This document shows, one piece after another, positions 44,357 through 52,292 of a stretch of 64,000 bases of DNA (the first letter of the stretch is position 1; every line of letters starts with the position of its first letter). The notes beneath the pieces are model-generated. The model was not told the origin of the DNA and ran no database searches. It saw only the letters and a program-made list of their open reading frames with translations. Source of the stretch: Heteroscillospira sp050943935. Lineage in GTDB: Bacteria; Bacillota; Clostridia; Oscillospirales; Oscillospiraceae. The stretch covers positions 92,748 through 156,747 of the forward strand of contig JBMNQC010000005.1 in assembly GCA_050943935.1 (NCBI GenBank), given 5' to 3'. Position numbers and translations under genes: made by a program.

Positions 44357-45448
44357 TCAGTATTTTACACCCTGAGAGTTGAGATACTTCTTTACCATCA
44401 GAGCTACCTTGAATACGATAGCGTCGTCAAACTCCCGCAGGTCCAGACCGGTGAGCTTTTTAATCTTCTCCAGACGGTAGACCAGGGTGTTTCTGTGGAC
44501 AAAGAGCTTTCTCGAGGTCTCGGACACGTTCAGGTTGTTCTCAAAGAACTTGCTGATGGTGATGAGAGTTTCCTGGTCCAGCGAATCGATAGGGTTTTTC
44601 TTGAAAACCTCGGACAGGAACATCTCGCACAGCGTCACGGGGAGCTGATAGATAATGCGGCCTATACCAAGATTTTCGTAATTGATGACAGTCTTTTCCA
44701 CATCAAAGACCTTACCGACCTCAATAGCTGTCTGAGCTTCCTTATAGCGGTCGGCCAGTTCTCTGAGATGTCCGGCAATGGTGCCGATACCAATGCAGGT
44801 CTTTACGCCCAGTTCGCTCTCAAGGGCCTTTTCGATGCTCTCGGCAATCGCATCCAGCTCCTTGCTCTCGAAATTGGGAGTCATCTCCTTGATAACAACA
44901 AGATCCGTCTCGTTGATGTTAAGGACGAAATCCCGCTGCTTATCAGGGAAAAGCTCCTGCACAGTCTCAACAGCAGCCACGTTGGGCTTCTCCACCTGGC
45001 GGACAAGCAGCACGGCCCTGGGAGCGTCAGTAATAAAGTGCAGCTCCTTGGCCCGTACATAGACGTCGCCGGGCAGAATATTGTCGGAAATGATGTTTTT
45101 CACAAAGGTGGCAATATTGTGCTTTTCCTCGTAACTGGTCTTGGCCTCTTCAAAGGCCACGGCGGCCATTACGCAGATGCAGCGGGCAAACTCGTCCCGT
45201 CCATCCACGAAAACGGCATAGTCGTACTGATTGTTCACGCTGCCCAGAAGCTTGTAGGTTCTGGTATCAGAGGAAAACAGCCTGTCCTGGCTTTCACCGG
45301 CAAGAGCCTGCACATCCTCAGTACGGGAACCAATCATGGCCAGCTCGCTGCAGGCTACAACAAAGCCGTCGAAATCGACGATGCCGATGCACCTGTCGGT
45401 GGCCTCCTTCATCTGAACGATAACACTCTGAAAAATCCTGCTTGACAT
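44357..45448 (-). CDS. CdaR/PucR-family transcriptional regulator
   Basis: A 363-residue protein with an N-terminal sensory region (cytoplasmic, ligand unknown), a GGDEF-like CdaR middle part (about 140-270), and a C-terminal PucR helix-turn-helix (ETSRKLFVHRNTLVYRLEKI). The ATG at 45448 is 9 nt after GGAGG. It is the first gene before ftsEX, so it may control the cell-wall module, but family members normally sense small organic acids or purines. The link is only positional. Confidence 0.85.
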   Translation of the reverse strand: MSSRIFQSVIVQMKEATDRCIGIVDFDGFVVACSELAMIGSRTEDVQALAGESQDRLFSSDTRTYKLLGSVNNQYDYAVFVDGRDEFARCICVMAAVAFEEAKTSYEEKHNIATFVKNIISDNILPGDVYVRAKELHFITDAPRAVLLVRQVEKPNVAAVETVQELFPDKQRDFVLNINETDLVVIKEMTPNFESKELDAIAESIEKALESELGVKTCIGIGTIAGHLRELADRYKEAQTAIEVGKVFDVEKTVINYENLGIGRIIYQLPVTLCEMFLSEVFKKNPIDSLDQETLITISKFFENNLNVSETSRKLFVHRNTLVYRLEKIKKLTGLDLREFDDAIVFKVALMVKKYLNSQGVKY

Positions 45449-45502
45449 ATCTTTTTTCCTCCAACTCTGCATTATAAAGAGGTTTTTGACTCATCATTTT
45501 AC

Positions 45503-45531
45503 ATATTACACGTTTTCGTAGCATTTTTCAA
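45503..45531 (-). promoter_or_regulatory. Promoter of the CdaR-type regulator and ftsEX cluster
   Basis: On the minus strand TTGAAA (45531-45526) and TAATAT (45508-45503) are 17 bp apart, 55 bp before the regulator start. The rest of 45532-45701 is AT-rich with a perfect ARG-box palindrome at its far end. Confidence 0.65.
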
Positions 45532-45688
45532 TAGATTTTTTCGATTTTTTTGTTAATTTTTTCGATTCGATTGTCATCTGGTATGATTCAAGCTGGAAAT
45601 GCAGAATGATTTTATGCAATATAGACATTCGTCAAAAACACCAAATAACTCAATAAAATTTGCAGATATCGGCTGAAAACGCGATATT

Positions 45689-45706
45689 TATGAATAAATA
45701 TTCATT
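45689..45706. promoter_or_regulatory. Perfect ARG-box-like palindrome
   Basis: TGAAT-AAAT-ATTCA with flanks fits every position of WNTGAATWWWWATTCANW. It overlaps the stop codon of the U32-family gene and lies about 160 bp before the regulator promoter. No arginine gene is near, so function is uncertain. Confidence 0.35.
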
Positions 45707-46910
45707 GATCTCTGATTTTTCTGAGTATAGACAGGCGTTTCGGAGCCCCGGGAAGGGGCATGAAAATTTCCATCATAGGATGGGGTGTGCTCTCAATTTT
45801 TTCCATCTGTGCATTATATATTTCATCGGCTGTGAAGGAAACGGGCTCGGAATCCGGGGTGAGCAGCTCCAGCTTGTCGCCCCGGGCAAACTTATTGCGC
45901 TGGGTGAGCCTGGTAAGGCCGTTTTCACCCTCACCCTCTACAACGGCGCATACGTCGGCTCCGGTAAAGTATAATCCGTCCTTTGTGTACTGGCCCGGCT
46001 GTCCGAAGTAAAAGCCCGTGGAGTATTCCCTGTGGCTCACCATGTCCACTTCCCGGCGCCAGGCATCCTCAAGCGGGCGGCCCTCGGCGGCGGCATCTAT
46101 GCCGTGGCGATAGGCATTGGTGACCGCCGCGGCGTAGTAGGCCGACTTCATGCGCCCCTCTATTTTGAAGCTGTCCACTCCGGCGGCGATAAGCTCCGGT
46201 ATGTGGTCTATCATGCACATATCCCTGGAGTTGAGTATGTACGTACCGCCGTCCTCGGATATTTCAAAATACTCGCCGGGGCGTTTTTCCTCCATGAGAT
46301 GATACTTCCAGCGGCAGGGCTGGGCGCAGGCGCCGCGGTTGGCATCCCGTCCGGTGAGGTAATTGCTCAGCGTGCAGCGTCCGGAGAAGGACACGCACAT
46401 TGCGCCGTGGACAAATGCCTCTATCTCCAGTCCCGCCGGACTGTGGGCACGGAGGGAGGCTATCTCATCCATGCTCAGCTCTCTGGCCAGCACCACCCGG
46501 GTGACGCCCATATCCCAAAGCATGGAGGCCGCGGCGCTGTTCACAACGCCCAGCTGGGTGCTGACGTGCAGCGGCACCTCCGGCGCGTATTTTTTAGCCA
46601 GAGCGATAACGCCCAGGTCCGCGACTATGAGAGCGTCCGCCCCCATGTCCCGGAGCTGCTCCAGCCAGGCGGGCAGGCCGGCAAGCTCATCCTCCCGCGG
46701 CAGAGTGTTGCAGGTAACGTATACTTTGCGGCCCAGACCATGGGCAGTTGAAACAGCCCGGCGCATCTCCTCCGGGGAAAAATTGCCCGCGGAGGCCCTC
46801 ATGCCGTATTGCCGCCCGGCCAGATATACAGCATCGGCGCCGTAATGGAGCGCCATTTCCAGACGCTCCATATCTCCGGCCGGGGCAAGAAGTTCAGGTT
46901 TTTTCACCAT
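45702..46910 (-). CDS. U32 peptidase-family protein (tRNA/rRNA hydroxylation type)
   Basis: A 402-residue protein with the U32 start (ELLAPAGDMERLEMALHYGAD) and the family cysteine block HGAMCVSFSGRC ... GACAQPCRWKY. Relatives such as TrhP/YrrO and RlhA hydroxylate tRNA U34 or 23S rRNA; older names call them collagenase-like peptidases. The ATG at 46910 is 1 nt after the mltG stop. Which RNA it modifies cannot be told. Confidence 0.87.
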   Translation of the reverse strand: MVKKPELLAPAGDMERLEMALHYGADAVYLAGRQYGMRASAGNFSPEEMRRAVSTAHGLGRKVYVTCNTLPREDELAGLPAWLEQLRDMGADALIVADLGVIALAKKYAPEVPLHVSTQLGVVNSAAASMLWDMGVTRVVLARELSMDEIASLRAHSPAGLEIEAFVHGAMCVSFSGRCTLSNYLTGRDANRGACAQPCRWKYHLMEEKRPGEYFEISEDGGTYILNSRDMCMIDHIPELIAAGVDSFKIEGRMKSAYYAAAVTNAYRHGIDAAAEGRPLEDAWRREVDMVSHREYSTGFYFGQPGQYTKDGLYFTGADVCAVVEGEGENGLTRLTQRNKFARGDKLELLTPDSEPVSFTADEIYNAQMEKIESTPHPMMEIFMPLPGAPKRLSILRKIRDQ

Positions 46911-46911
46911 T

Positions 46912-48339
46912 TCACGCTCCGTAGTTCTGAGTTGCCACAAAGGCCTGGTGCTCGGCGTAGGTGTTGAAGAAGCGGTGGGTGCCCGTCTCGGTATCCAAAG
47001 CGTAGAACAGATAGCTGCTGGACGCGGGGTCCAGGGCCGCCCGGATAGAGGCCATGCCGGGATTGGCTATGGGCGTGGGGGGCAGACCCGTATTTTTGTA
47101 GGTGTTGTAGGGAGAGTCTATGCTTGTCTCCGCCTCGGTAAGCACATCCACCCGCTCGGGCAGGATATACTGAATAGTGGCGTCTATCTGCAGGGGCATA
47201 CCCTGCTGCAGGCGGTTGTATATGACGGAGGCGATATTATAGCGGTCCTCGTCGCTTCCCGCCTCGCGCTCGACCATAGAGGCCACGGTGACAAGCTCCG
47301 CAACGGTCATACCGCGCTTTTCGGCCTTGTCTATCATCTCGGCGGTAAAGCGGTAGTAGAAGTTATAAAGGAACTTATTGATAACGCTATATGGGCGCTC
47401 GCCCTCGTAGAACTCATAGGTATCCGGGAAGAGGAAGCCCTCAAGCCGTGAGGCGTCGCCCTCCTTCTCCTCGTCCACAAAGGTATAGCTGAACTGATAA
47501 TTGGCCGCTGCCTCGTAGAGGTCCTCCTTGCTGCAAATATCGTTTTCCTCCAGCAGGGAGAATATCTGCTCCATAGTGTAGCCCTCGGGGAAGGTGAGCT
47601 TGGTGGTCATCTGAGAGGGACTTCCGGTAGTCATTTTCTTCACCAGCGCACGGTAGTCGAACACGGTGCTAAGCTCATAGGTACCCGGGTCCAGCTTGGT
47701 ATCCGCGTGGGAAAATGCCGAGAAGAGCTTGAACAGGAACTTATACTCAATTATTCCGGCGTCCTTGAGCTGCTCGGCAACATAGTCTATATCCGCAACC
47801 TGTATAGTCTCCTTACCTATTACCTTGCCGTCTTCGTCCAGCTTATCAACCTGCTTATCGCTGAAAGCAGTCTTGGGCAGGGTGATTGTGGCGGAAACCT
47901 CCGGCTTATTCAGAGCCAGCACATCGGAGGCAAACATCCAGGCCATGCAGGCCAGAATTATACTGACGCTTATGACGAACACGGCGTACATAAGTCCGCC
48001 AAGACAGCCTATGCGTCCGTCGCGCCTGGGCTTAATGGGCATATAGTCCCGCTCGTTCTCGTAATCAAACCCGTCGTCCTCATCGTCCTCATCATACTCC
48101 GGCTGAGGCTTGGCGCTCTCCTTGCGCGGCTTGGGTCTGGTCTGAGCCTCTGGCTCAGGCTTTGATTCCGGCTCCGGCCGAGGCTCCGGTATAGGCTCCG
48201 GCTGAGACGCCGGTTCGTTTTCCGGCTGAGTATCCGGTATGGGCTCCGGCTGCTCTTTTTTTGCGTCTCCCGGTGCGGAGGTTCTGCGCAGCAGCTCCTC
48301 CCAGTCAAAATCGTCATTGAAATTCATGTTATCCGGCAT
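46912..48339 (-). CDS. mltG: Endolytic murein transglycosylase MltG
   Basis: Cleaves nascent glycan strands and so sets their length. The 475-residue protein has an unusually long cytoplasmic N-terminus rich in Pro and Glu (about 30-90), one transmembrane helix (about 113-136), a LysM-like part, and the YceG catalytic domain with the Glu in SMVEREAGSDEDR near residue 355. AAGGAGC is upstream. Cotranscribed with the U32-family gene. Confidence 0.93.
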   Translation of the reverse strand: MPDNMNFNDDFDWEELLRRTSAPGDAKKEQPEPIPDTQPENEPASQPEPIPEPRPEPESKPEPEAQTRPKPRKESAKPQPEYDEDDEDDGFDYENERDYMPIKPRRDGRIGCLGGLMYAVFVISVSIILACMAWMFASDVLALNKPEVSATITLPKTAFSDKQVDKLDEDGKVIGKETIQVADIDYVAEQLKDAGIIEYKFLFKLFSAFSHADTKLDPGTYELSTVFDYRALVKKMTTGSPSQMTTKLTFPEGYTMEQIFSLLEENDICSKEDLYEAAANYQFSYTFVDEEKEGDASRLEGFLFPDTYEFYEGERPYSVINKFLYNFYYRFTAEMIDKAEKRGMTVAELVTVASMVEREAGSDEDRYNIASVIYNRLQQGMPLQIDATIQYILPERVDVLTEAETSIDSPYNTYKNTGLPPTPIANPGMASIRAALDPASSSYLFYALDTETGTHRFFNTYAEHQAFVATQNYGA

Positions 48340-48366
48340 TGCTTTGCTCCTTAAACTTTGGATGTA

Positions 48367-48393
48367 ACGGTTAGGCCGCCCTGCGCATAGTAT
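48367..48393 (+). promoter_or_regulatory. Possible sigma-K/sigma-E-type promoter
   Basis: AC (48367-48368), a 17-bp gap, and CATAGTAT (48386-48393) fit the loose AC-N17-CATANNNT pattern of mother-cell sigma factors. The site is short and degenerate, so chance is a real alternative. Confidence 0.3.
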
Positions 48394-48512
48394 GGCTCAG
48401 ACAGAGGCGAGGGCGCCCTCTCCTCTGGAAAGCAACAGAGTCATCACCCCTTCCGCCGCGCGGGAAACGGGCAGGGAATAATTTTAATAACAGCGCGAGA
48501 AAGGGATTTACC

Positions 48513-48674
48513 ATGTGCTTTGGAAATAACAATAACAGCTGCCTCTGGATCATCATCATTCTTATCGTTCTCTTCTCCTGCTGCGGCAACGGCTGCGGCA
48601 ACTGGAACAACAACGGCTGCGGCAATGGCTGCGGCAACGGCTGCGGCTGTGACAACAACTGCGGTTGCTGCTAA
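48513..48674 (+). CDS. Tiny Cys/Gly/Asn-rich protein
   Basis: A 53-residue frame on the plus strand with AAAGGGA 7 nt before its ATG. After MCFGNNNN comes a hydrophobic stretch (CLWIIIILIVLFSCC), then repeated GNGCG-type units ending CDNNCGCC. Twelve of 53 residues are cysteine. The regular GGC-AAC-GGC-TGC pattern argues for selection on the protein. It resembles small spore-coat or membrane-associated peptides in general style, but I recognise no family. It lies alone, divergent from mltG and convergent with the formyl-THF cyclo-ligase gene. Confidence 0.6.
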   Translation: MCFGNNNNSCLWIIIILIVLFSCCGNGCGNWNNNGCGNGCGNGCGCDNNCGCC

Positions 48675-48729
48675 TTAAAATATAGCCCGGCTGCGGTCGG
48701 GCAGCGTACACACAGCTGGCACGGCGGGG

Positions 48730-49284
48730 CTACGGCCTCGCCGCGCTTTTTTCCGTCACCACGCAGCATACCCGGCGGTCATGGGGCTGCCTGGGGACGG
48801 CGTCCATGAGCAGGCGTTCCCGGCACAGCCCGGCGGTGAACACACCGTCGTACTTCTCAAGATAGCGGTCGTAATATCCGCCGCCCTGTCCAAGCCGGTA
48901 GCCCTCTCTGTCAAAGCACAGGGCGGGCACTATCAGGAGGTCTCCCTCCTCCGGCTCCGCCCGGGGCGAGGTCTCGTCCGGCTCCGGTATGCTGTAGAGC
49001 GCGCCCTCCACCAGTTCTCCCCGGGCCAGGGCGAACACCATCTGTCCGTCGCCCAGGACCACCGGCAGAGCCACGCGCTTGCCGTCGTCCATGGCGCGGC
49101 TTATTAGCCTGTGGGTATCGGCCTCGCCATTTACGCTGAAATATGCAAAAACAGTTTTTGCCCGCTTATATTCCGGCAAAGCGGTTAAGTTTTCAAATAT
49201 ACCCGTATCGCTTTTTTCCCTGTATTCCGGGTCCATGGTGCGTATCTTTTCCCGGACTTCAGCCCTGAGTACTTTCTTATCCAT
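48730..49284 (-). CDS. 5-formyltetrahydrofolate cyclo-ligase
   Basis: ATP-dependent conversion of 5-formyl-THF to 5,10-methenyl-THF. The 184-residue protein has the basic N-terminus (KKVLRAEVREKIR), an acidic nucleotide region and the signature GQGGGYYDRYL. It is last in a four-gene run with thymidylate kinase, which links it to folate-dependent thymidine metabolism. AGAGGTG is upstream. Confidence 0.92.
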   Translation of the reverse strand: MDKKVLRAEVREKIRTMDPEYREKSDTGIFENLTALPEYKRAKTVFAYFSVNGEADTHRLISRAMDDGKRVALPVVLGDGQMVFALARGELVEGALYSIPEPDETSPRAEPEEGDLLIVPALCFDREGYRLGQGGGYYDRYLEKYDGVFTAGLCRERLLMDAVPRQPHDRRVCCVVTEKSAARP

Positions 49285-49295
49285 TGCGGCACCTC

Positions 49296-49958
49296 TTAAA
49301 ACAAATTGGATACGGCGCTGTAAATTTCCTCGTGTATGTCCCCCACGGAGCGCATGGCGCCGCCGCGGACGCAGTCTATTTTCGTCCAGCCGTAGTGCTC
49401 GCAGGCACTAATGCCCGCTTCTATGCAGCTTTTGAGATATTCCGCGTGGGTCTCGTGGATATCTCCCCGGGTGCCCGTATTCTCCTGGCGGGCCTTCATC
49501 TGGCGCATGGAGGTCTCCACATCCACGCTCAGGTATATTACCTTATCCGGACGGGGCAGACCAAGGCGGACAAACTCAAAATCCTCCAGCCAGCTGAAAT
49601 ACGCGGCCCTCTCGCCATCGGGCACCTTGGCGCCCTGGTGCACAGCATTGGAGGTGGTGTAGCGGTCCGAGAGCAGCACGCCGCCGGCCCTGTAATACTC
49701 CTCCCACTCGGTCTTGTAGGAGGCGTAGCGGTCCACGGAATAGAAGCTGGATGCGGCAAAGGCGTTCACCGCGTCCGGGTCCGAGCCGAATTCGCCCCCC
49801 AGATACATGCGTATCAGAGCGGATGAGGGCTTGTCATAGCGGGGAAACACCAGGCTGCGGAAGGCCCTGCCCTCATCCTCCAGGCGGGTCTTGAGTTTGG
49901 CGTACTGGGTTGACTTTCCGCTGCCGTCTATGCCCTCAATAACAATAAGTTTTCCCAT
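49296..49958 (-). CDS. tmk: Thymidylate kinase
   Basis: Phosphorylates dTMP to dTDP. The 220-residue P-loop kinase has EGIDGSGKST, the DRYTTSNAVHQG region and VIYLSVD. It is somewhat divergent (no typical DRY-xxS lid order), so another deoxynucleotide kinase is possible, and a second tmk elsewhere cannot be excluded. It starts 1 bp after the glycosyltransferase gene ends. Confidence 0.85.
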   Translation of the reverse strand: MGKLIVIEGIDGSGKSTQYAKLKTRLEDEGRAFRSLVFPRYDKPSSALIRMYLGGEFGSDPDAVNAFAASSFYSVDRYASYKTEWEEYYRAGGVLLSDRYTTSNAVHQGAKVPDGERAAYFSWLEDFEFVRLGLPRPDKVIYLSVDVETSMRQMKARQENTGTRGDIHETHAEYLKSCIEAGISACEHYGWTKIDCVRGGAMRSVGDIHEEIYSAVSNLF

Positions 49959-49959
49959 A

Positions 49960-50691
49960 CTACTTTCCCCTTATCCTCTGCCCGGTCACGACCAGGACAA
50001 ATTTGGGCAACTTCATCATGCGGCCCAGGCGGGATGGCTCCTTCATCAGCCGGTAGAGCCACTCCAGGCCCATTTTGCGCCAGCGCTCCGGCGCTCTCTG
50101 GACGTTTCCGGCGAACACGTCCAGGCTGCCGCCCAGTCCGGCCATGAGGCCCACATTGAGAGCCGGTGCGTTTTTCTGCATCCACAGCTCCTGCTTGGGG
50201 GCGCCCAGGCACACCAGCAGCAAATCGGGCGCGGCGGCGTTTATCTTCTCTATGATAGGCGCGTCGTCCTTAAAATAGCCGTCGTTGGTTCCGGCTATCA
50301 CAAGGCCGGGGTGTTTGGAAGCAAGCTCCTCCGCCGCCTTCTCGGCCACGCCAGGCTTGGCGCCGAACAGGAACACGCTCCCGCCCCGGGAGGCCATCTC
50401 ATCCATGAGTCTGGAGGCAAAGTCTATGCCGGGCACCCTCCCCTTCATGGGGCGGGAGAGTATTTTCGCTCCTATGGTGACGCCCACACCGTCGGCCAGC
50501 ACAAGTGAGGCCTCGGCTATGGCTTCGGCCAGAGCCGGGTTCTCACGGGCCAACATGATTATCTCGGGATTGGGTGTGACCACATATGCGCCCTTTCGGC
50601 TGTCCATAAGCTCAAGAGCGCGGACAACGGCCTCCTCCATGGTCAGATCGTCGTAGCCTACGCCAAGTATGTCTGTTCTCATTTGCTGCAC
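49960..50691 (-). CDS. WecG/TagA/CpsF-family glycosyltransferase
   Basis: Transfers an N-acetyl-mannosamine-type sugar to undecaprenyl-linked GlcNAc in teichoic-acid or capsule synthesis. The 243-residue GT26 protein has VVTPNPEIIMLAREN, ADGVGV, and LVCLGAPKQELWM. It stands apart from other wall-polymer genes; the LCP transferase at 12607-13872 could attach the product. Confidence 0.9.
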   Translation of the reverse strand: MQQMRTDILGVGYDDLTMEEAVVRALELMDSRKGAYVVTPNPEIIMLARENPALAEAIAEASLVLADGVGVTIGAKILSRPMKGRVPGIDFASRLMDEMASRGGSVFLFGAKPGVAEKAAEELASKHPGLVIAGTNDGYFKDDAPIIEKINAAAPDLLLVCLGAPKQELWMQKNAPALNVGLMAGLGGSLDVFAGNVQRAPERWRKMGLEWLYRLMKEPSRLGRMMKLPKFVLVVTGQRIRGK

Positions 50692-50697
50692 TCCAAG

Positions 50698-51411
50698 TTA
50701 AATATTTTCAAAAACTCTTCCGAGGCTCTCGTGCAGGACAAGGTCTGCACGGCTGTCCATGGGCGTGGCGTCACGGTTTATGAGCGCCAGCTTATTTCCC
50801 CGGTAGATGTCCACAAGTCCGGCGGCTGGATACACCATCAGGCTGGTACCGCCTATTATGAGCACGTCGGCATTGCGTATGGCCTCAATTGCCGCGTCCA
50901 GTACCTGCTCGTCCAGGCCCTCCTCATAGAGGACCACATCCGGACGGATGATACCGCCGCAGGCGCAGCGGGGCACGTTTTCTCCGCCCTCCAGCGCCTC
51001 GGCGCCGAAATGCCTATGGCAGCGCATACAGGTGTAGCGCTCCGTGCTGCCGTGGAGCTCGAGTACATTTCTGCTGCCCGCGGCCTGATGGAGGCCGTCT
51101 ATATTCTGGGTGACTATGGCCCGCAGCTTACCCTCACGCTCCAGCTCTGCCAGCCGGTAATGGGTCACATTGGGCTTTACGCCCTTTACCATCAGCTTAT
51201 CTCTGTAAAAGCGGTAAAAAGCCTCCGGATTTGCCATGAAAAAGCTGTGGCTGAGCATCACCTCCGGGGGATATTCGTACTTCTCCCGGTATAGTCCGTC
51301 CACGCTGCGGAAGTCCTTCAGGCCGGACTCTGTGCTCACTCCCGCTCCGCCGAAAAACACTATATTTTCGCTGCCCCGTATCCATTGGGACAGACGCTCA
51401 AGCTCCGTCAC
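50698..51411 (-). CDS. NAD-dependent protein deacylase (sirtuin)
   Basis: Removes acyl groups from lysine using NAD. The 237-residue protein has GAGVSTESG, QNIDGLHQAAG, the catalytic His in LELHGS, and a Cys4 zinc site (CMRC ... CACG). I chose the GTG at 51411, 7 nt after GGGAGG; the longer reading from TTG at 51438 overlaps that ribosome site. First gene of the run to the cyclo-ligase. Confidence 0.92.
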   Translation of the reverse strand: MTELERLSQWIRGSENIVFFGGAGVSTESGLKDFRSVDGLYREKYEYPPEVMLSHSFFMANPEAFYRFYRDKLMVKGVKPNVTHYRLAELEREGKLRAIVTQNIDGLHQAAGSRNVLELHGSTERYTCMRCHRHFGAEALEGGENVPRCACGGIIRPDVVLYEEGLDEQVLDAAIEAIRNADVLIIGGTSLMVYPAAGLVDIYRGNKLALINRDATPMDSRADLVLHESLGRVFENI

Positions 51412-51540
51412 GGCGATGCCTCCCTCAAAAAGTCTCAATTATTTATCGATTATAACACAAGAAAAGCACAAATTAAAGTAAATTGACGGCATCGTCCGTG
51501 ATTTAGACGTATCCCGCGCAAAAAAGTTTCCAATATACGC

Positions 51541-51574
51541 AAAAAGGCCGGGGCAGTACTCCCCCGGCCTTTTA
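51541..51574 (-). terminator. Terminator after the SASA esterase gene
   Basis: AAAAAGGCCGGGG pairs with CCCCCGGCCTTTT around a short loop, ending guaB-esterase transcription; nearly symmetric. Confidence 0.85.
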
Positions 51575-51575
51575 T

Positions 51576-52292
51576 TCATATTAATGTCCTGTAAGCCTTA
51601 AAATAGCGCAGGCCCAGCTCCCTCAGAGACTGAGAGCTGAAGTGGATACTGTCCTCCCTGCACGGCAGATCGGCGGCAGGCGCTATGGCGCAGCGGGGCA
51701 GCTCCGCCGCCGCACGGCGCAGAGCCTCGTTCACGCGCTCATAAAAGCTGTATTTGCCGTTTTCAAAATTCCCGACAAAATCGCCCAGCTCACCCACAAT
51801 AAGAGGCACGTCGTTTGCATCCAGCTCCCGGCGCAGGGCCTCCGTCATGGAGGAAAAGCGCTCGAAATAGCTGTCCGCCTCGGCCGCGGTGCCGCTGTCG
51901 CTCTCGCCCTGATGCCAGAGTATGCCGGCAAGACGGCTGTCCCTGAGAGCCAGCTTTGTCTGGAACACGGCATGGTCAAAGAGGTTTTCCCCCGGCATCC
52001 ATTGGGACAGCTTGCTGCCGCCGTAGGCGCAGGGGATGAGTCCCACCTGCGCGCCGGAAAAGCGCTGGTATGCGTCGGCAAAGCCGGCGGCCAGGCTCAC
52101 GCCGCTGCGCAGGGAATATTTGCCAAAGCCCTCCCACAGGCTCTGGTCGGGATTTATGGGTTCGGTCATAGGCCGCCACAGTCCGCAGCGGAGCATAAAG
52201 CAGCTCTCGTTGTGAATGGGCGGAACCTGTCCCCTGTCTCCCCTTCCGGCCATGTTGGACTGGCCTATCAGCAGAAAGGCATGCTTTTCCAT
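51576..52292 (-). CDS. SASA-domain carbohydrate esterase
   Basis: Serine esterase of the sialate O-acetylesterase/CE6-like superfamily. The 238-residue protein has block I GQSNMAG (Ser12), the GGSKLSQW region, the third block WHQGESD, and a C-terminal Asp-His pair (DSIHFSS). No signal peptide is visible, so it would act on intracellular glycans. The ATG at 52292 overlaps the guaB stop. Acetylxylan, feruloyl or sialic acid substrates are all possible. Confidence 0.8.
   Translation of the reverse strand: MEKHAFLLIGQSNMAGRGDRGQVPPIHNESCFMLRCGLWRPMTEPINPDQSLWEGFGKYSLRSGVSLAAGFADAYQRFSGAQVGLIPCAYGGSKLSQWMPGENLFDHAVFQTKLALRDSRLAGILWHQGESDSGTAAEADSYFERFSSMTEALRRELDANDVPLIVGELGDFVGNFENGKYSFYERVNEALRRAAAELPRCAIAPAADLPCREDSIHFSSQSLRELGLRYFKAYRTLI

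Noticed and set aside
44357..45448. PTS or c-di-GMP signalling protein
   Set aside because: The middle part is only GGDEF-like in the CdaR sense; the GGDEF signature is absent and the C-terminus is a PucR helix-turn-helix.
48371..48658. Minus-strand frame of 95 codons rich in Pro-Gln-Leu
   Set aside because: The repeats are the complement of the GNGCG units of the plus-strand Cys-rich gene.
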